From contig CP154957.1 in NCBI GenBank assembly GCA_039621445.1, positions 12,352,755 to 12,416,754 on the forward strand: 64,000 nucleotides of DNA. Direction: 5' to 3'. The stretch comes from Euglena gracilis. Lineage: Eukaryota > Euglenida > Euglenophyceae > Euglenales. A program made the translations under genes and the position numbers. Position 1 is the stretch's first letter; the number at the start of each line of letters is the position of its first letter. The notes below the pieces were generated by a model. The model saw only the letters and a list, made by a program, of their open reading frames with translations, had not been told where the DNA came from and ran no database searches. Shown here piece after piece: positions 1-11,706 of the stretch.

Positions 1-2323
1 GATCCCCCCCAGAGTGAGTCTCTTCTCTCCATTGTCGGTGCCAAGTGCCAAAAACTTTGACCCAGAATTGACCCCCAGACCCCCCCAGGGCAGAACGGGA
101 AGGCCTGGTGGGGGGTCCGACCCCCCCCCCCCACCCACCACAGCATTTTCACCAAATCTGGCGAAACGGGATTTTGGCCGGGGAAAATTTTTGGTTTTTT
201 TTTGAAAATGAAAACGAACCCAAAATCTCTGATTTTTTGATAGAAAAACACATTCTTTCACAGAAAAAACTCAAAATTTTCAGGTTTAAAAATTACCTCC
301 CCCCCCCCCTTGTCTAAGCACCACCCCCCCGGTTCTTACCCATCTTTTTAAAGGTCATCGCCACAGGGAGGTTTATTTTGTGTGCATTTTTAAGGGAAAT
401 TTCTCAAAAATTTCGAAATTTCTGCAACTTTTGAGACCTGATTTGGTGAGGTATTGTTGATTTCTGCATCCAAATGTGTGTGTAAGTTCAACAGTGTACC
501 TCCAAAATAAGGGCAATTTTTCCTTTTCGGCGCGAAGCGTCGGATTTTTTTTGCAGTCAATTTTTTCCCCCTTGTCTAAGCACCACCCCCCTGGTTCTTA
601 CCCATATTTTGGCAACATAAGCACCACCCCCCCGGTCCTTACCCATATTTTCCGGTGCTTAGACAAGGGGGGGGAGGTAGTAGTTTTTAGGAGGGGGTGA
701 AAAAACGAAGCTCGAAAAATTGGACCAAATTTTGGCACAACCAAATTTTACTGACATTCTTTCTTGAAATTTTTCTGGATTTTTTTTTTCAGTGGCATTT
801 TTTTTTTCATTTTTCATTTTCAGTGGCATTTTTTTGCTTCAAAAACCTCTGAAAAATCAAAATTTTGAGAAAATGTTGAAATTTGGAAGATGTGAAAAAA
901 TGGGGTTTGGGGGGTTTTTGAAGGGGGGACCTCCTATCCCCCCCCCCAAAATAAGACCCCCCGGCCGGTACCAGCAACAATCCATGAAATGGACCCCCCC
1001 CCATAAATAAGACCCCTCCCTGCTGGCGTGAAGCGCCGGATTTTTGAAAAATGGGACATTTTGGGGGGTGCCAATTTTGGGACAGTTTTCACACAATTCA
1101 GAGGGGGGGCACCTCCCCTTGCGGTCAGAGGGGGGGCACCTCCCGACCTAAAATTGTGACACCCTCCTTGTATCGAACCCTGCCCTCCACCTCTCCGGGA
1201 GAAGGGCGGGTCCAGCGGACCAGCCACCCAACCCCCTCCCCATTCCCACCACCCTGGGGACCCTGACAGAATCTCAGGTGTGACAGTTTCCCAGGGGGGG
1301 AGGTAATGAATCAACCAGGCATTATGTTTCTTAAGGCGCCTTCAGAGGTCTTCAGATGCTTTTAAAAAATGTGTCTCAAAATGCCTTAAACTGCCCCAAA
1401 ATGACTCAAACATTTGACTCTGGCAAAATCTTTGAAGCAACGGCGTTGCAGAATCTCGGCAATAAAAAACAGGCAAGCAGAAAAAAATATTTCTGGCATC
1501 GCTGGAATATTGTCCATCCAAAAAATATTTGTTTTTCGACCTTTTGATTTTGGTCCTTGGACCTCCCTTGGACTTGGCGTTTTTTAAAAACTTAGTTAAA
1601 TACCTTAAAAGGCCTTTAAAAAATGCCTTAAAATGCTTTAAAAACTGGGGGGGGGATACCTTAAAAAACCACAATGCCTGGAATCAACATCAGCAAGCCC
1701 CCAAAGCCCCCGGAGGGGGGGGGGCGTTGGGGACTCAAGGGGGGGTGGGGGTTGTGTGTGTCACCCAGTCCGAAGTTTGTGGGAAAGTCGGGGTTATTTC
1801 TCAGGACAAGGTTAGGGTCACGGTCGGATTTCTGTGGGTATCCCAAATCGGAAATTAAGAATAAATTAGGTCCGGAATTTTTTAATTTGAGAATAAATTA
1901 GGCTGAATTTTGGAATAATTCAAGCAAAAGTGGAACCTGAAAATCTTCCCAAATGAGGACCAAACTTTCGGCCTGACTTTGTCCCTAAATTGGGCGCCAT
2001 CCCACCCTGACCCGATTCCTAAAAATAGGCCCACCCTCCCGGAATCTGACGCAAGTCGACTGAAAAGTCGGAAAGTGGAAACAGGTGGACCATACCCCCC
2101 CCCCCCCAGAGTCCCTAAGCTCCGGGGAAGGGCGTTTGGGCCCTCTATATGTGATGACCACCCCCCCGCTCAGAGGCATCTTTTTGGAGGTTTTTGGCCA
2201 GTCCGCAGGTTTTTTTTAAGCCTTTTTGATCACGACCCCCCTCCCCCTCCGGTCGGAGGACAGAGATTACCGGTCGTTGGGCATTGGAGGGGGTGGGGGG
2301 ACCTTGGACAGTGACCTGCTCCT
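1..2323. other. Noncoding repeat-rich DNA
   Basis: No exon could be supported here. The stretch consists of homopolymer C/G runs, A/T-rich spacers and fragments of dispersed repeats seen elsewhere in the window. Examples are a repeated phrase around CACCACCCCCCCGGT (near 315, 580 and 620), the hairpin-like GGCGTGAAGCGCC near 1025, and a GACAGTTTCCCAGG phrase near 1285 that recurs near 10850. Open frames across it are proline/glycine-rich and have no conserved motif. Confidence 0.6.
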
Positions 2324-2392
2324 GACCTGGAGATCAAGTCCGCCGAGGCGCAGGAAATCGCGTGCACCGCGCCGTACATCCAGGTCTGGGAG
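2324..2392 (+). CDS. Possible internal exon of an unidentified gene
   Basis: This GC-rich 69-base block reads without stops as 23 codons, beginning DLEIKSAEAQEIACTAP and ending IQVWE. It is preceded by CTG at intron positions -8 to -6 (2316-2318) and followed by CAG at +4 to +6 (2396-2398), the same nonconventional splice signature that joins proven exons elsewhere here. Both ends are in phase 0. The acidic, non-repetitive amino-acid mix resembles protein rather than spacer. I do not recognise the family and found no partner exons with confidence. It may be the end of a gene that enters from the left. Confidence 0.4.
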
Positions 2393-4294
2393 TGCCAGGC
2401 CCAGGGCGTGACACACTTGGCAGGGCCCTCTTTTCACTCTGGCCCCAGATTTGAGCAACCATATGCCAGCGTGCCGAGTGAGCGTTGGTTTTGCACCGGG
2501 GATTGGTCCGGAACCCCATTCGGTCCAAGGGATGACCCAGGGATGTTTTTTATTTTGCCTGCTGCTCGTCTCGAGAAATTTTCGATTTTTTCAAATATTT
2601 ATTTGCCTTTCAGGTGTTTTTTTTTTTTAAAAAAAGAGTCTTAAATTGGGCTTTTTTTTGAACCCACCATCCATCTCGCTGTAGCAGCGATTTAAGTCTT
2701 TGGCGCACTCCTGGGGCGCCCCAGGCAACGAGCCCCACGGCCGCCATAGGACCCCCAATCCGTTCCACATCGGGTTGGGAAGTGACAGGCAGGAATGTGT
2801 CCAGGTCATGGCCGGCACTCCGCATGTGTGGCAGCCATAGTGGCACCCAGCGGTGCTTTCCCAGCCCCCACTGTCGCCAAGTGACGCCCTGGCCCGGACT
2901 TCGGCCACGCCGACGGCGCCGCGGCTGCCGCGGCCCCCAAACCCATCACTGCCGCCACCGTGTCAACGTAGCCCGTGCCCCAACTGCACTCCCAACTGCA
3001 CTCCCCTCTGATGCACAGACCTTCACTGTTCACCTGCTTGTTTGGCCCACTTGCTCAAGCTGGTTTGATGGACGTTTTAATGGCTGCCGCCTTGCCTCGT
3101 ATCCTGCTGATTGATATGTTTTTAGGCAGCACATATGGTTCATGCATCCTTTCGTCAGTGGCAACCTGTAACCCCTGGGCCAAGGAACACCGACGACTGC
3201 CTTCGGGCTCATTCAAGCTTTCCCACCCACGCGCGGATATCACCTGATGGAGCAAAACCCCGGAGCTTCGCTTCCAAACTCCTCGGTGCCAAACACAGGA
3301 TATTAATACCCCTGGCATTTTTCGGGGGGGGGGGCTGCTCCAGCCAGCCCCGATTTTGGCTCAGTCCATCTGCAGCAGCATCACCCCCTCCCCCACCTGG
3401 GTTGCTGCCAGCCCAGCTAGCAAGCCCCTTTTTGTTGGTTTCAGCCGAAAAAAAATTGAAAAAGTGTTCGAAAATGGCCAAAAATGGTGTTTTTGGGGCC
3501 CCAGGGGGGTCTGCAAAACCTCAAGCAGATGTGTGGTCAGGTTCCCCGGTTCCGGCCTACCTGCCAGGTCAAAGTCCATTGGCTTTCCCTTGGAATGCCC
3601 TCGATTACCCAAACTGGTGTACATCATTAGGCAACACTTTGGTGCAAAGCAACCGCGGCTCACAGGTCGGCAACTACGGCTTGGTCATGCCCTCAGCCGG
3701 TGGTTCAATGGTATGGGCCGAGGCCGATTTCCCCAGTGCTGTGTTACAACCATGGAGGACGAGGAACGATGGATTGCCTTTGTTCACGGAAAAAGCAAGA
3801 CGCTGAAGTGAGAGCACGTCGCGTTATCAGATGCCAGCTTCAGAGGGTGGTATGTTACGGGGAAACTGTTGTCTGACAGGGTGGTCAGTACCGAGGACCC
3901 GACAACTTTCTGTCGCGACAGGTTGGCCGGTACCAAATCCTGACAGTTTCCTGGTCGGGACTCTGACAGCTTCCTAGGACTCCGGCTTTGTTTGGGCATA
4001 CATTTTTTTGATTAGGGGTTTGAATTTGAATTTTTTTCTTCAATCTGCATGGGCTCAGTCCAATCGGTTCAAATCCACTTGCAAATGGCAATGACTACTT
4101 GGTGTGCCTACCCGCCCCCCCCCCCCGGGCAATTGACGCCCCCGGGCAATTGACGCCCCCGGGCAATTGTCACCCCTGGCTGTGCTGGCCAAATTGTCAC
4201 CCCGGGAAATTGTCACCCCCCTCCGTGCTGCTCGATTGCCCGGGGGGGGGCGGGTATCAACCCCGGCAGCTGCGAAGCCTCGCTTCCTTTCCTC
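2393..4294. other. Noncoding DNA upstream of the PDI gene
   Basis: This stretch holds repeats, including a copy of the GCTGCTCCAGCCAGCCCC family near 3340-3420, a fragment of the CTGACAGG/TTTCC family near 3850-3990, and three tandem GGGCAATTGACGCCCCC-like units near 4130-4170. Two overlapping open frames at 3540-3811 look less repetitive but have no recognisable motif or splice context. Confidence 0.5.
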
Positions 4295-4308
4295 GCCTCC
4301 CCTCCCAG
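4295..4308 (+). promoter_or_regulatory. Probable trans-splice acceptor for the PDI mRNA
   Basis: A pyrimidine-rich run, CGCCTCCCCTCCCAG, ends in AG at 4307-4308, thirteen bases before the PDI start codon. Euglenid nuclear mRNAs usually receive a short spliced leader at such a site. The assignment is an inference from position and base content; the leader gene itself is not in the window. Confidence 0.45.
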
Positions 4309-4321
4309 CCGACCAGACAAA

Positions 4322-7300
4322 ATGCTGCTCAAGGCTTTCCTGCTGCTGTGCTGCGTGGCCTCCGCCCCCGCCCTCTCCCTGACGAAGGAGGCTTTCCAGA
4401 CGGAGGTGCTCGACAGTGGCAAGAACGCCTTCATCAAGTTCTTTGCCCCGTGGCCAGGCTTCGGCGAACGCTGGCGCTGTCCTCTCCGGGCGGGTGGGGA
4501 ATTCCACCACACAATCATTTAGCCACTGGCCGACCCCCCACCCATAGGGGGGGGAGGTGGGTGATTAGTTTTTTTTTTCCTTCAGAGTGACTGACTTGGT
4601 TTTGCCCCCGATAGGGGGAGGTCGCAAAAAAACCACTTACCCCCCCCCTATGTCCAACGACCCCCCTATGTCCAATGACCACCCCCCCGGTCAGAGGACA
4701 CCTTTTCGGAGGTTTGACCAAATTTTTGGTCCCGGCGTGAAGCGCCGGGACGAAAAATTTTGCCCAAAATTTTGCCAAAAATTTGGCCACAATGCCATTT
4801 TTGACACCTTTTGGACAAAAAATTGTCAAAATTGCCCAAAATTTTCGGCGCGAAGCGCCGGAAGGGAAAATTTGGGCATTTTTGGGTGGGTAGGGACCTG
4901 GGCACCCACCAACTTTTTTTTGACCCCATGTCCAACGACCACCCCCCGGTCAGAGGACAGAGGTTACCGGTCATTGGACATAGGGGGGGAGGGTAAGTGA
5001 CCCAGCGACGAAGGCGCCAGATAAAAATTTGGCCTTTTTCACGTTTGTGATCAAATTTCCTTGAATTCCAGAGTGGCCGACCCCCCGGAGGGGGGGTGTG
5101 GTGACTGACTGGTTTTCCGAAAAACAGAAAGTGACTGGTTTTTGGAAGAAAAGAAGTGACTCCCACTGCCCCCCCCCCCCCGCCCCGGGGTTGGTAAAAA
5201 ATTGTGTGTCCCTGACCGAAACCCTTGGACCACAAATTTCTCGAAGGTGATGCATTTTTATTGATGCAACAGTCGCAGAATGCCTTTGTTCAACACCAGA
5301 CTTTTTTTTTCTGTGAGAGGTCGTCTCTTGGCAGGTGCTGTGGGCAGGGGGTTAAGGCATTTTCAACCGAGGGAAAGAGCACTTTTTGGCTTTGAAGGCT
5401 TTAACACACCTACAAGGACTGCAGGCTTCTTTATAAGGAAGGGGAATGCAACGTGCTTTTTTCCTTTGTGTTTTTTTTTTTTTGCATTTTGATTTTGGCA
5501 AAATTTGCACCTTTTCTTTTTTGTGTTTTTTTTCCCCACGCATTTTTCCGGGTGATTTTTCGATTTTTGCTGGGAATTTTTTTTCGGGAATTCCTCAATT
5601 TGGCCACAATTTTCGCCAGAGATCAAATTTTTGTCATTTTGCATTTTTTTTGGGTTACAAATTGCATTTTTTTATATGCAAAATGAAAAATTTTCCCCAG
5701 CGGGGTTGGGTTTTTTTTCACCTCTCCAGTAGAAAGTGTACATCTCGAGGGAGGAAATTTGTGTTTTTTTTGCACTTGTTTGCGCTTTTTTTTGTGTTGT
5801 GTTCTTCGAGCCCCTGGTGCTATGGGCAGGCAGGGGATGGGCATTCTCGACCCCCAGGGTTTTGGGGTGAATAGTGCACACTTCCCCGCGCCGAAGGGAC
5901 CGGGGGCCCGAAAATGCCCATTTTCAAGGAAAATTCGCTTGGCTGGCAGACACCGCGACCCAAAGCCCCCCCCCCCCCCCCCGGGGTGTACCTGCTGTGA
6001 ACAGGCACCCCCCAAGAGCACTCCTCCACGGGGTTGGTAAACAGACGCCCGTAGCCACTTAGGCGGCCCAATTCGCATTTAATCTTTTTTATGTTGATTT
6101 GCACACTTGCGCAAATTTCCGATTTTTTGATTTTGGCTGTGAAGGTCGGGGGGGGGGGGTTGAAGCACAGTGTCAAGAGAGTGCAAAAAATGAGCAAAAT
6201 TCTGTTTTTGGCGGTGTGACCCCTGGGATTTTGGCAAAAAATGGTGTTTTGGGGGGGTCCGGAAATGGACTCCCCACGTCGAAACCCCCGGGACCTTCCC
6301 CCGGGGAGTGAAAAAAACACAAAAAAGCGGCACCTTTACTGCCTTTGTGGAACGGGACCTTTACTGCCCTTGTTGCTCCTTTCGGCTGTTTCCCCGGGTG
6401 AGCCCAAGCTGCCGGCGGTGTGCGTCCTGGGTGTTTGCTGGACTGCGTTGCTTGCGGCGCCTTGGTGTGATGTTTTTGGGTTGTTTGCTAAAGCGCAGGG
6501 AGGAAGTGCCGGGGGGTGTGGGTGTGGTGTGACCGAGCCGGCGGGAAGGATGCAGTGGAAGGAAGATAAGTGCGGGGTGTTTTACAAGGGAAGCGCAGAG
6601 GGGAAGAAATCGGGTCCGCAGGGAATGAGGGGAACGGGTGTCTCCCACCCAACTTACACCCGGTTTTGTGGCAAAGAACCCAGCGGAAGAAGCCCATTCC
6701 TTGAAGGACAAAATTGTGTTTATTTGCGCAAATGCGCGCACAAACACAAGTGTGTTGGTGTGCGCATTTGCACAAACAAACACAATTTTGTCCTTCAAGG
6801 AATGGGAATAGGGCCCATGAATTGACGCCGTCGATAAACGGCGTGACAAAGGGGCCGTGACGGCGCGAACCAGAAGGCCATCCAGAAGCATAGTTTGGTG
6901 GGTTTGTCACAGCGTTTGTCGACGGCGCAAGCTTATGGGCGCAAATGCGCGCACAAACAAAGATGTGTTTATGCGCGCATTTGCGCCCACCAACACAATT
7001 TGTGTTGGTTGGCGCAAATGCGCGCATAAACGTAAAGAAGAAGGGTGTGACGGAAACACAACTGTCAAACACCAGCAGCAGATGTGGTTCATTTGCGCAT
7101 TTGCGCGCATCACATTGTTTGTAGGTGCAGATGCGCAAATGAACAACATGAAGAAATTTGAGCAATTTACATCTGGTTCATTTGCACATTTGCGCCCACA
7201 AACAATGTGATGCGCGCAAATGCGCAAATGAACCACCAATGGAGGAGTAAAAAGCGGCTTCATTTCGCCCTCCAACAGCTACCCTTAGTTGCTTTAGAAT

Positions 7301-10300
7301 TGTGAATTTTGATACTTCAAAAACTTCAAAATAGTGTGTTTGGGGGAGCCTCAGAGTACACAAACAAAGGTTGTTTGTGCGCGCAAATGCGCGCACCAGT
7401 ACACATCAGTTGTGCGACACCATCTCCTCGACCGTGACGGCTGGCGAACGCGATTCCTCACGCCAACCATTGATTTGCACCACGATTACGTGGTAATGAA
7501 ATTTGTGGTGAGGTTGTGTGTAATGTTCATTTTGAACATGGCATCTGACGGGCCAAAATTTGCCTGCCTGGCGTGTGTACATATACACTGCTGTTCCCCG
7601 GCCCACACGGCCGGTTGTTTTGGCCTCATTTGTTTGGCAGTTAAATGTAGTAAATTGATGACCTTTTCGACACCTTTTTTGCAACAGTACTGCGTTACAA
7701 GAAGACAAAATTTGGCACCTGAAATTACCCGGGATGCGTCGGGCCGGAGTCCATTTTCTGGCTATTCTCCACCATTTTTCCCTTGAAAAATGTAAAACAC
7801 ACCAGTTTTTGTGCATAATTTGAGGGGAGTGAGTCCCACCACTTTCATGCAACCAATCCAGTGGTAAAGGTTCACCACTTCCTTGCACCCAAAATAACGG
7901 GTGTTTGAGGGCTATCTCTGCCGGCTGCCAGTTCGTCACGCCGTCCCCCCAGTTTCACACCCCGGTTGCGGGGTATAACGTGGCCGCTAAAGCTGGGTGT
8001 TGTTGTAACGGGGAGGTCGATTCCGGTCTGATGGAAGCATCAGCAGCTGATGTGGCTGCAGCAGCGGAGCCCAGGCCGCGGGCCAGTGACAGGGCCCTTG
8101 GGATCCTAAAATCGGTGCCGGCAGACGTGTACCGTTATCGGGTAGCTGCGCACCCACCTTCAGCAGATCCTCTGTCTCCATCTTTTGTGGGACCTGTCAA
8201 TGGATCAGAAACGGCACCATAATGCCATGGCCGGAGGAGATAGCGTGGTCATTTTGGGTTGAACCCATTTGACACTATTTTGAATTTGTGCAAATGCGCA
8301 CACCAACATAATTTTGTTAATTTGCGCAAATGCGCACACCAACACGCCTGTCACGTTTAAAAGCATCGTACATGCATCGTAATCATCAGTGTGCTTTAAG
8401 ATGGACATTTTCTTCGTTGCCCACCATTGCACAAACCATCCCCATACCAGTTTCCCCAAGATGTTGGTGCGCGCAAATGCGCCCACAAACAAATTATGTT
8501 GGTGGGCGCATTTGCGCCCACCAACGTGCATTTTACGTTCAATGTTTTGTGTTGTGTGCGCGCAAATGCGCAAATAAACATGATGCGTTTATTTGCACAA
8601 ATGCGCACATAAACACACATCAGTTGAATGACGGCTGGCTGACGAAGTCTATAGTATGTGATCTAATAAGGCTCCGTGTGTTCTTACGGGCGGCTGTAGT
8701 ATCCAAGTCAGATCAGTCAGCCCGTCAGCACCAGTGCCAATAGTCGTAACAGTGGGTGTGTGCTTCCAACCTGTTTGATGTACAAGAGCACCAGTCTCAC
8801 CCTCGGCCCTTTTCACGTCACTCGGTAAGTGGCACGTGTGCCAAACCACCTGGAGTTTGTCCCCTCCAATACAGGTTTGTAACAGTTCATAAACCGTTTT
8901 CCGTGTGTCAGGGTACAGGGTCCCAGAAATTTCACAAAATTGTAAATTTGCACAGATGTGCCCATTTCAAAGAAAAAACCCTTAAGTGCGAATCCAGCCG
9001 CCTAAGAGCCAGCGCATTAATGTTGCGTTGGTTTTGTACAGGGGCAGGGGGGTCCGGACCACCCAGGGGTCCGGGGAACCCTCACTTGAACCAAATTTTT
9101 TTCCCTTCCCCGGCGCTTTCCTTCCACCGAAAACTTATGTTTTTATCATCTGGTTTTATCAATTTTCTGGAAAAAATCATTTAAAATGCAATTTTGGGCA
9201 TTTTTGATACCCCTCGAATATTTTCCAGCATTTCGTTTTTTTCCCCCCCAGGGGTGTCCAGGACCCCCCCCCCCTCCCTCTCACTTAATTAAATTACCCC
9301 CCCTTTGCCCACCGACCGCCCAAAACAATGACCACCCCCTGGTCAGGGGCAGCAGCTAAGGGGGTGGTGACAACCACCCCCTGGTCGGGGGTTGCAGGCA
9401 TACATCTCTCTAAGGTTTTGCGACCCCCCCCCCCCGGGGGGGGCGGCTGCAGCCAGCCCCAATTTGGGCCCAGCCCAGCCGCAGCAGCCCCCTCCCCTGG
9501 GGGGGGGGTGCTGCTAGCCCTAGCTAGCCAGCCCCTTTTTGGGGGTCCAGCCCAAAATTTTTCGGCGCAAAGCGCCGAAATTTTTGAAAAACTGTGTTCA
9601 AAAGTGGCCAAAAATGGGGTTTGGCAAGGGGGGAAAAATTGATATCCGCAATTTTTCCGCCATTTCCGCAATTTTCCGCAATTTCCGCAATTTTCCGCAA
9701 TTTTCCGCAATTTTTCCGCAATTTCGGCATTTTTTTCAGCAATTTTTCACCATTTTTTTGAAGAATTTTTTCCCCACCACCGAAGATGGAAGATGCAATG
9801 AGTTCAAGCCATTCTTCAAATGGATCAACAGGTGTGCTATTGTGTTTTGTTGTTCCCCCCCCAGTTTACCAATTTTTCTCACAGGTGCACCACTGGTCAC
9901 AAGATTGGGTGCGTCCCACCTGTGCAAAGAACATCAAGCGTGTTGATTTGTGCTCGCCTGCATCGACGTGGGTGTTGCGGTGTTCTGAACCTCACAATTG
10001 AAAATTTTCTAAGTCCCCCCAAGCAGAAATGTGTATGCCCGATATCAATTTTTCCGCAATTTTTCCGCAATTTCCGCAATTTTTCCGCAATTTTTCCGAA
10101 GGCCTCCGATATCAATTTCCCCCCCCCCCTGGGTTTGGGGGGCGTTTGGGCCATTTTTGGGGGTTTCAGATGCATCATTTTTTCAAAACTGTGTTCTGCA
10201 GGTCATTTTTGGGCATTTTTCCGATTTCAGTCCAGCTCGCCCCGGTTCGGGTCCAACCGGGGTCCAGCCCCCCCCCCCCCCCAGGGGGGGACGGGCTAGC

Positions 10301-11670
10301 CAGCCCAAATTTCTAGCCAGCCCAAATTTCTAGCCCTAGCCCAGCAACCCCCCCCCCCCGGGGTCCTTAAAGAGATGTATGGTTGCAGGTGGCTTTGAAA
10401 ATTGGGTTGCTGTTGGCGCCTGGTCGTACGACCCCCCCCCCCCCCTCGGTCTGGGGTGTGTACGTTGCGGGGCGTGTACGACCCCCCCCCCCCCCGTCGT
10501 TGCACTCAGGCGTCTTGTCTGTTTACGGCCGGCGCTAACTTCTCGTCTGGCCCAGTTTGCTGCGTGGTGAGTGGCCAGGGACTCCTTACACCAGTGCTCT
10601 TTTGTTGCTCCGCCTGGCCGGGTGAGCAACTCTGGTGTAATGCGGGGCGTGCAGACCCCCCCCCCCCCGACAGGGGGTTGTAGGACCCCGGTCGATGGGC
10701 AAAGGGGGGGTACCCCCCGGGAAACTGTCATGCCCGAGAACCTGTCAGGGTCCCGCCCGGGAACCTGTCAGGGTCCCCGGTACCGGCCAACCTGTCATGA
10801 TAGGAAGTTGTCAGGGTCCCCGGTACTGGCCAACCTGCCAGGTGACAGTTTCCCGGGGGGGGGGGAGGTAATACCCTGCCTGTACGGCGGAAAGTGGTGA
10901 TGTGCCCTGAACCCAAACCCAAGTCCCCCCTCCCCTGCTTTGGGGTCTTCGGGGGTGTGAAAGGCGCGGCCCAAGGCTGCCGGCGGTGCGGCCACTGCAA
11001 GGCCATGGCGCCGGCCTGGGAGACCCTGCCCAGGCCCGGCTGGAGCGCGGGGTTGAGAGTCACAATGGTTGCGGAGCCGTCTTCTCAACCCCAGGATGTC
11101 ACCGTGGGTTGGGAGAATCAACGTTTTGTGGTTTGACCTTTTTTTGTATCCTTATTACCCTGATTTTTTGTACTTTGAATGAATAATGAATAATTTATTT
11201 GAATATGTAGGTGGCAAACATGCACATGTTTTTTTGTTTATGTTTCTAATCATGCCTTCCTCTCAACGCAAAGTCCTCTGACGCCAGGAAGCCAGGCACA
11301 TACCCCCTCACCTGTGCTTCTTTGGTGCTCCACACGGGTCCAATAGAAATCTGGGGGGCGAGCCATTCATCCTCCGGGGCCGGGGTATTGCTCCGGGTGC
11401 GCCTGTCGGTGATGAATGAGTACGCTGGGTCCAAGAGCGTGGTGGTCGCAGAGGTGGACTGCACCGTGCAGGACAAGCTGTGCTCCGCCCATCAGCCACG
11501 GCGGTCGAAAGCTGCGCGCTTACATGAACCCCCCCGGTCAGTACCGATCTTTTTCCAGGTGATCTTTTTTTCCAGACATTCGCGTTTGCAATTTTCACAA
11601 ATTTCCACTCGTATCCCATGTGCAGTTGATTTTTTTTTTTCTTTTTTTTTTTTTTATTTCATGCATCAGC

Positions 11671-11706
<36 letters not shown>

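Larger units (their letters stand above)
4452..10984 (+). other. Nonconventional intron 1 of the PDI gene (6.5 kb)
   Basis: It begins GGCCAGG (CAG at +4 to +6) and ends CTGCCGGC (CTG at -8 to -6). No GT-AG pair gives the conserved APW-CGHC join. The ends can pair (CCAGGC with GCTGCC plus flanking bases). The intron holds several nested repeats, described separately. Confidence 0.75.

Noticed and set aside
3356-3811. Overlapping + frames ending near 3806-3811
   Set aside because: Less repetitive than their surroundings but without a family motif, a supporting start or splice signals.
6700-8640. CRISPR-like array
   Set aside because: The units are palindromes with irregular spacing and variable ends, in a eukaryotic intron, with no equal-length spacers.
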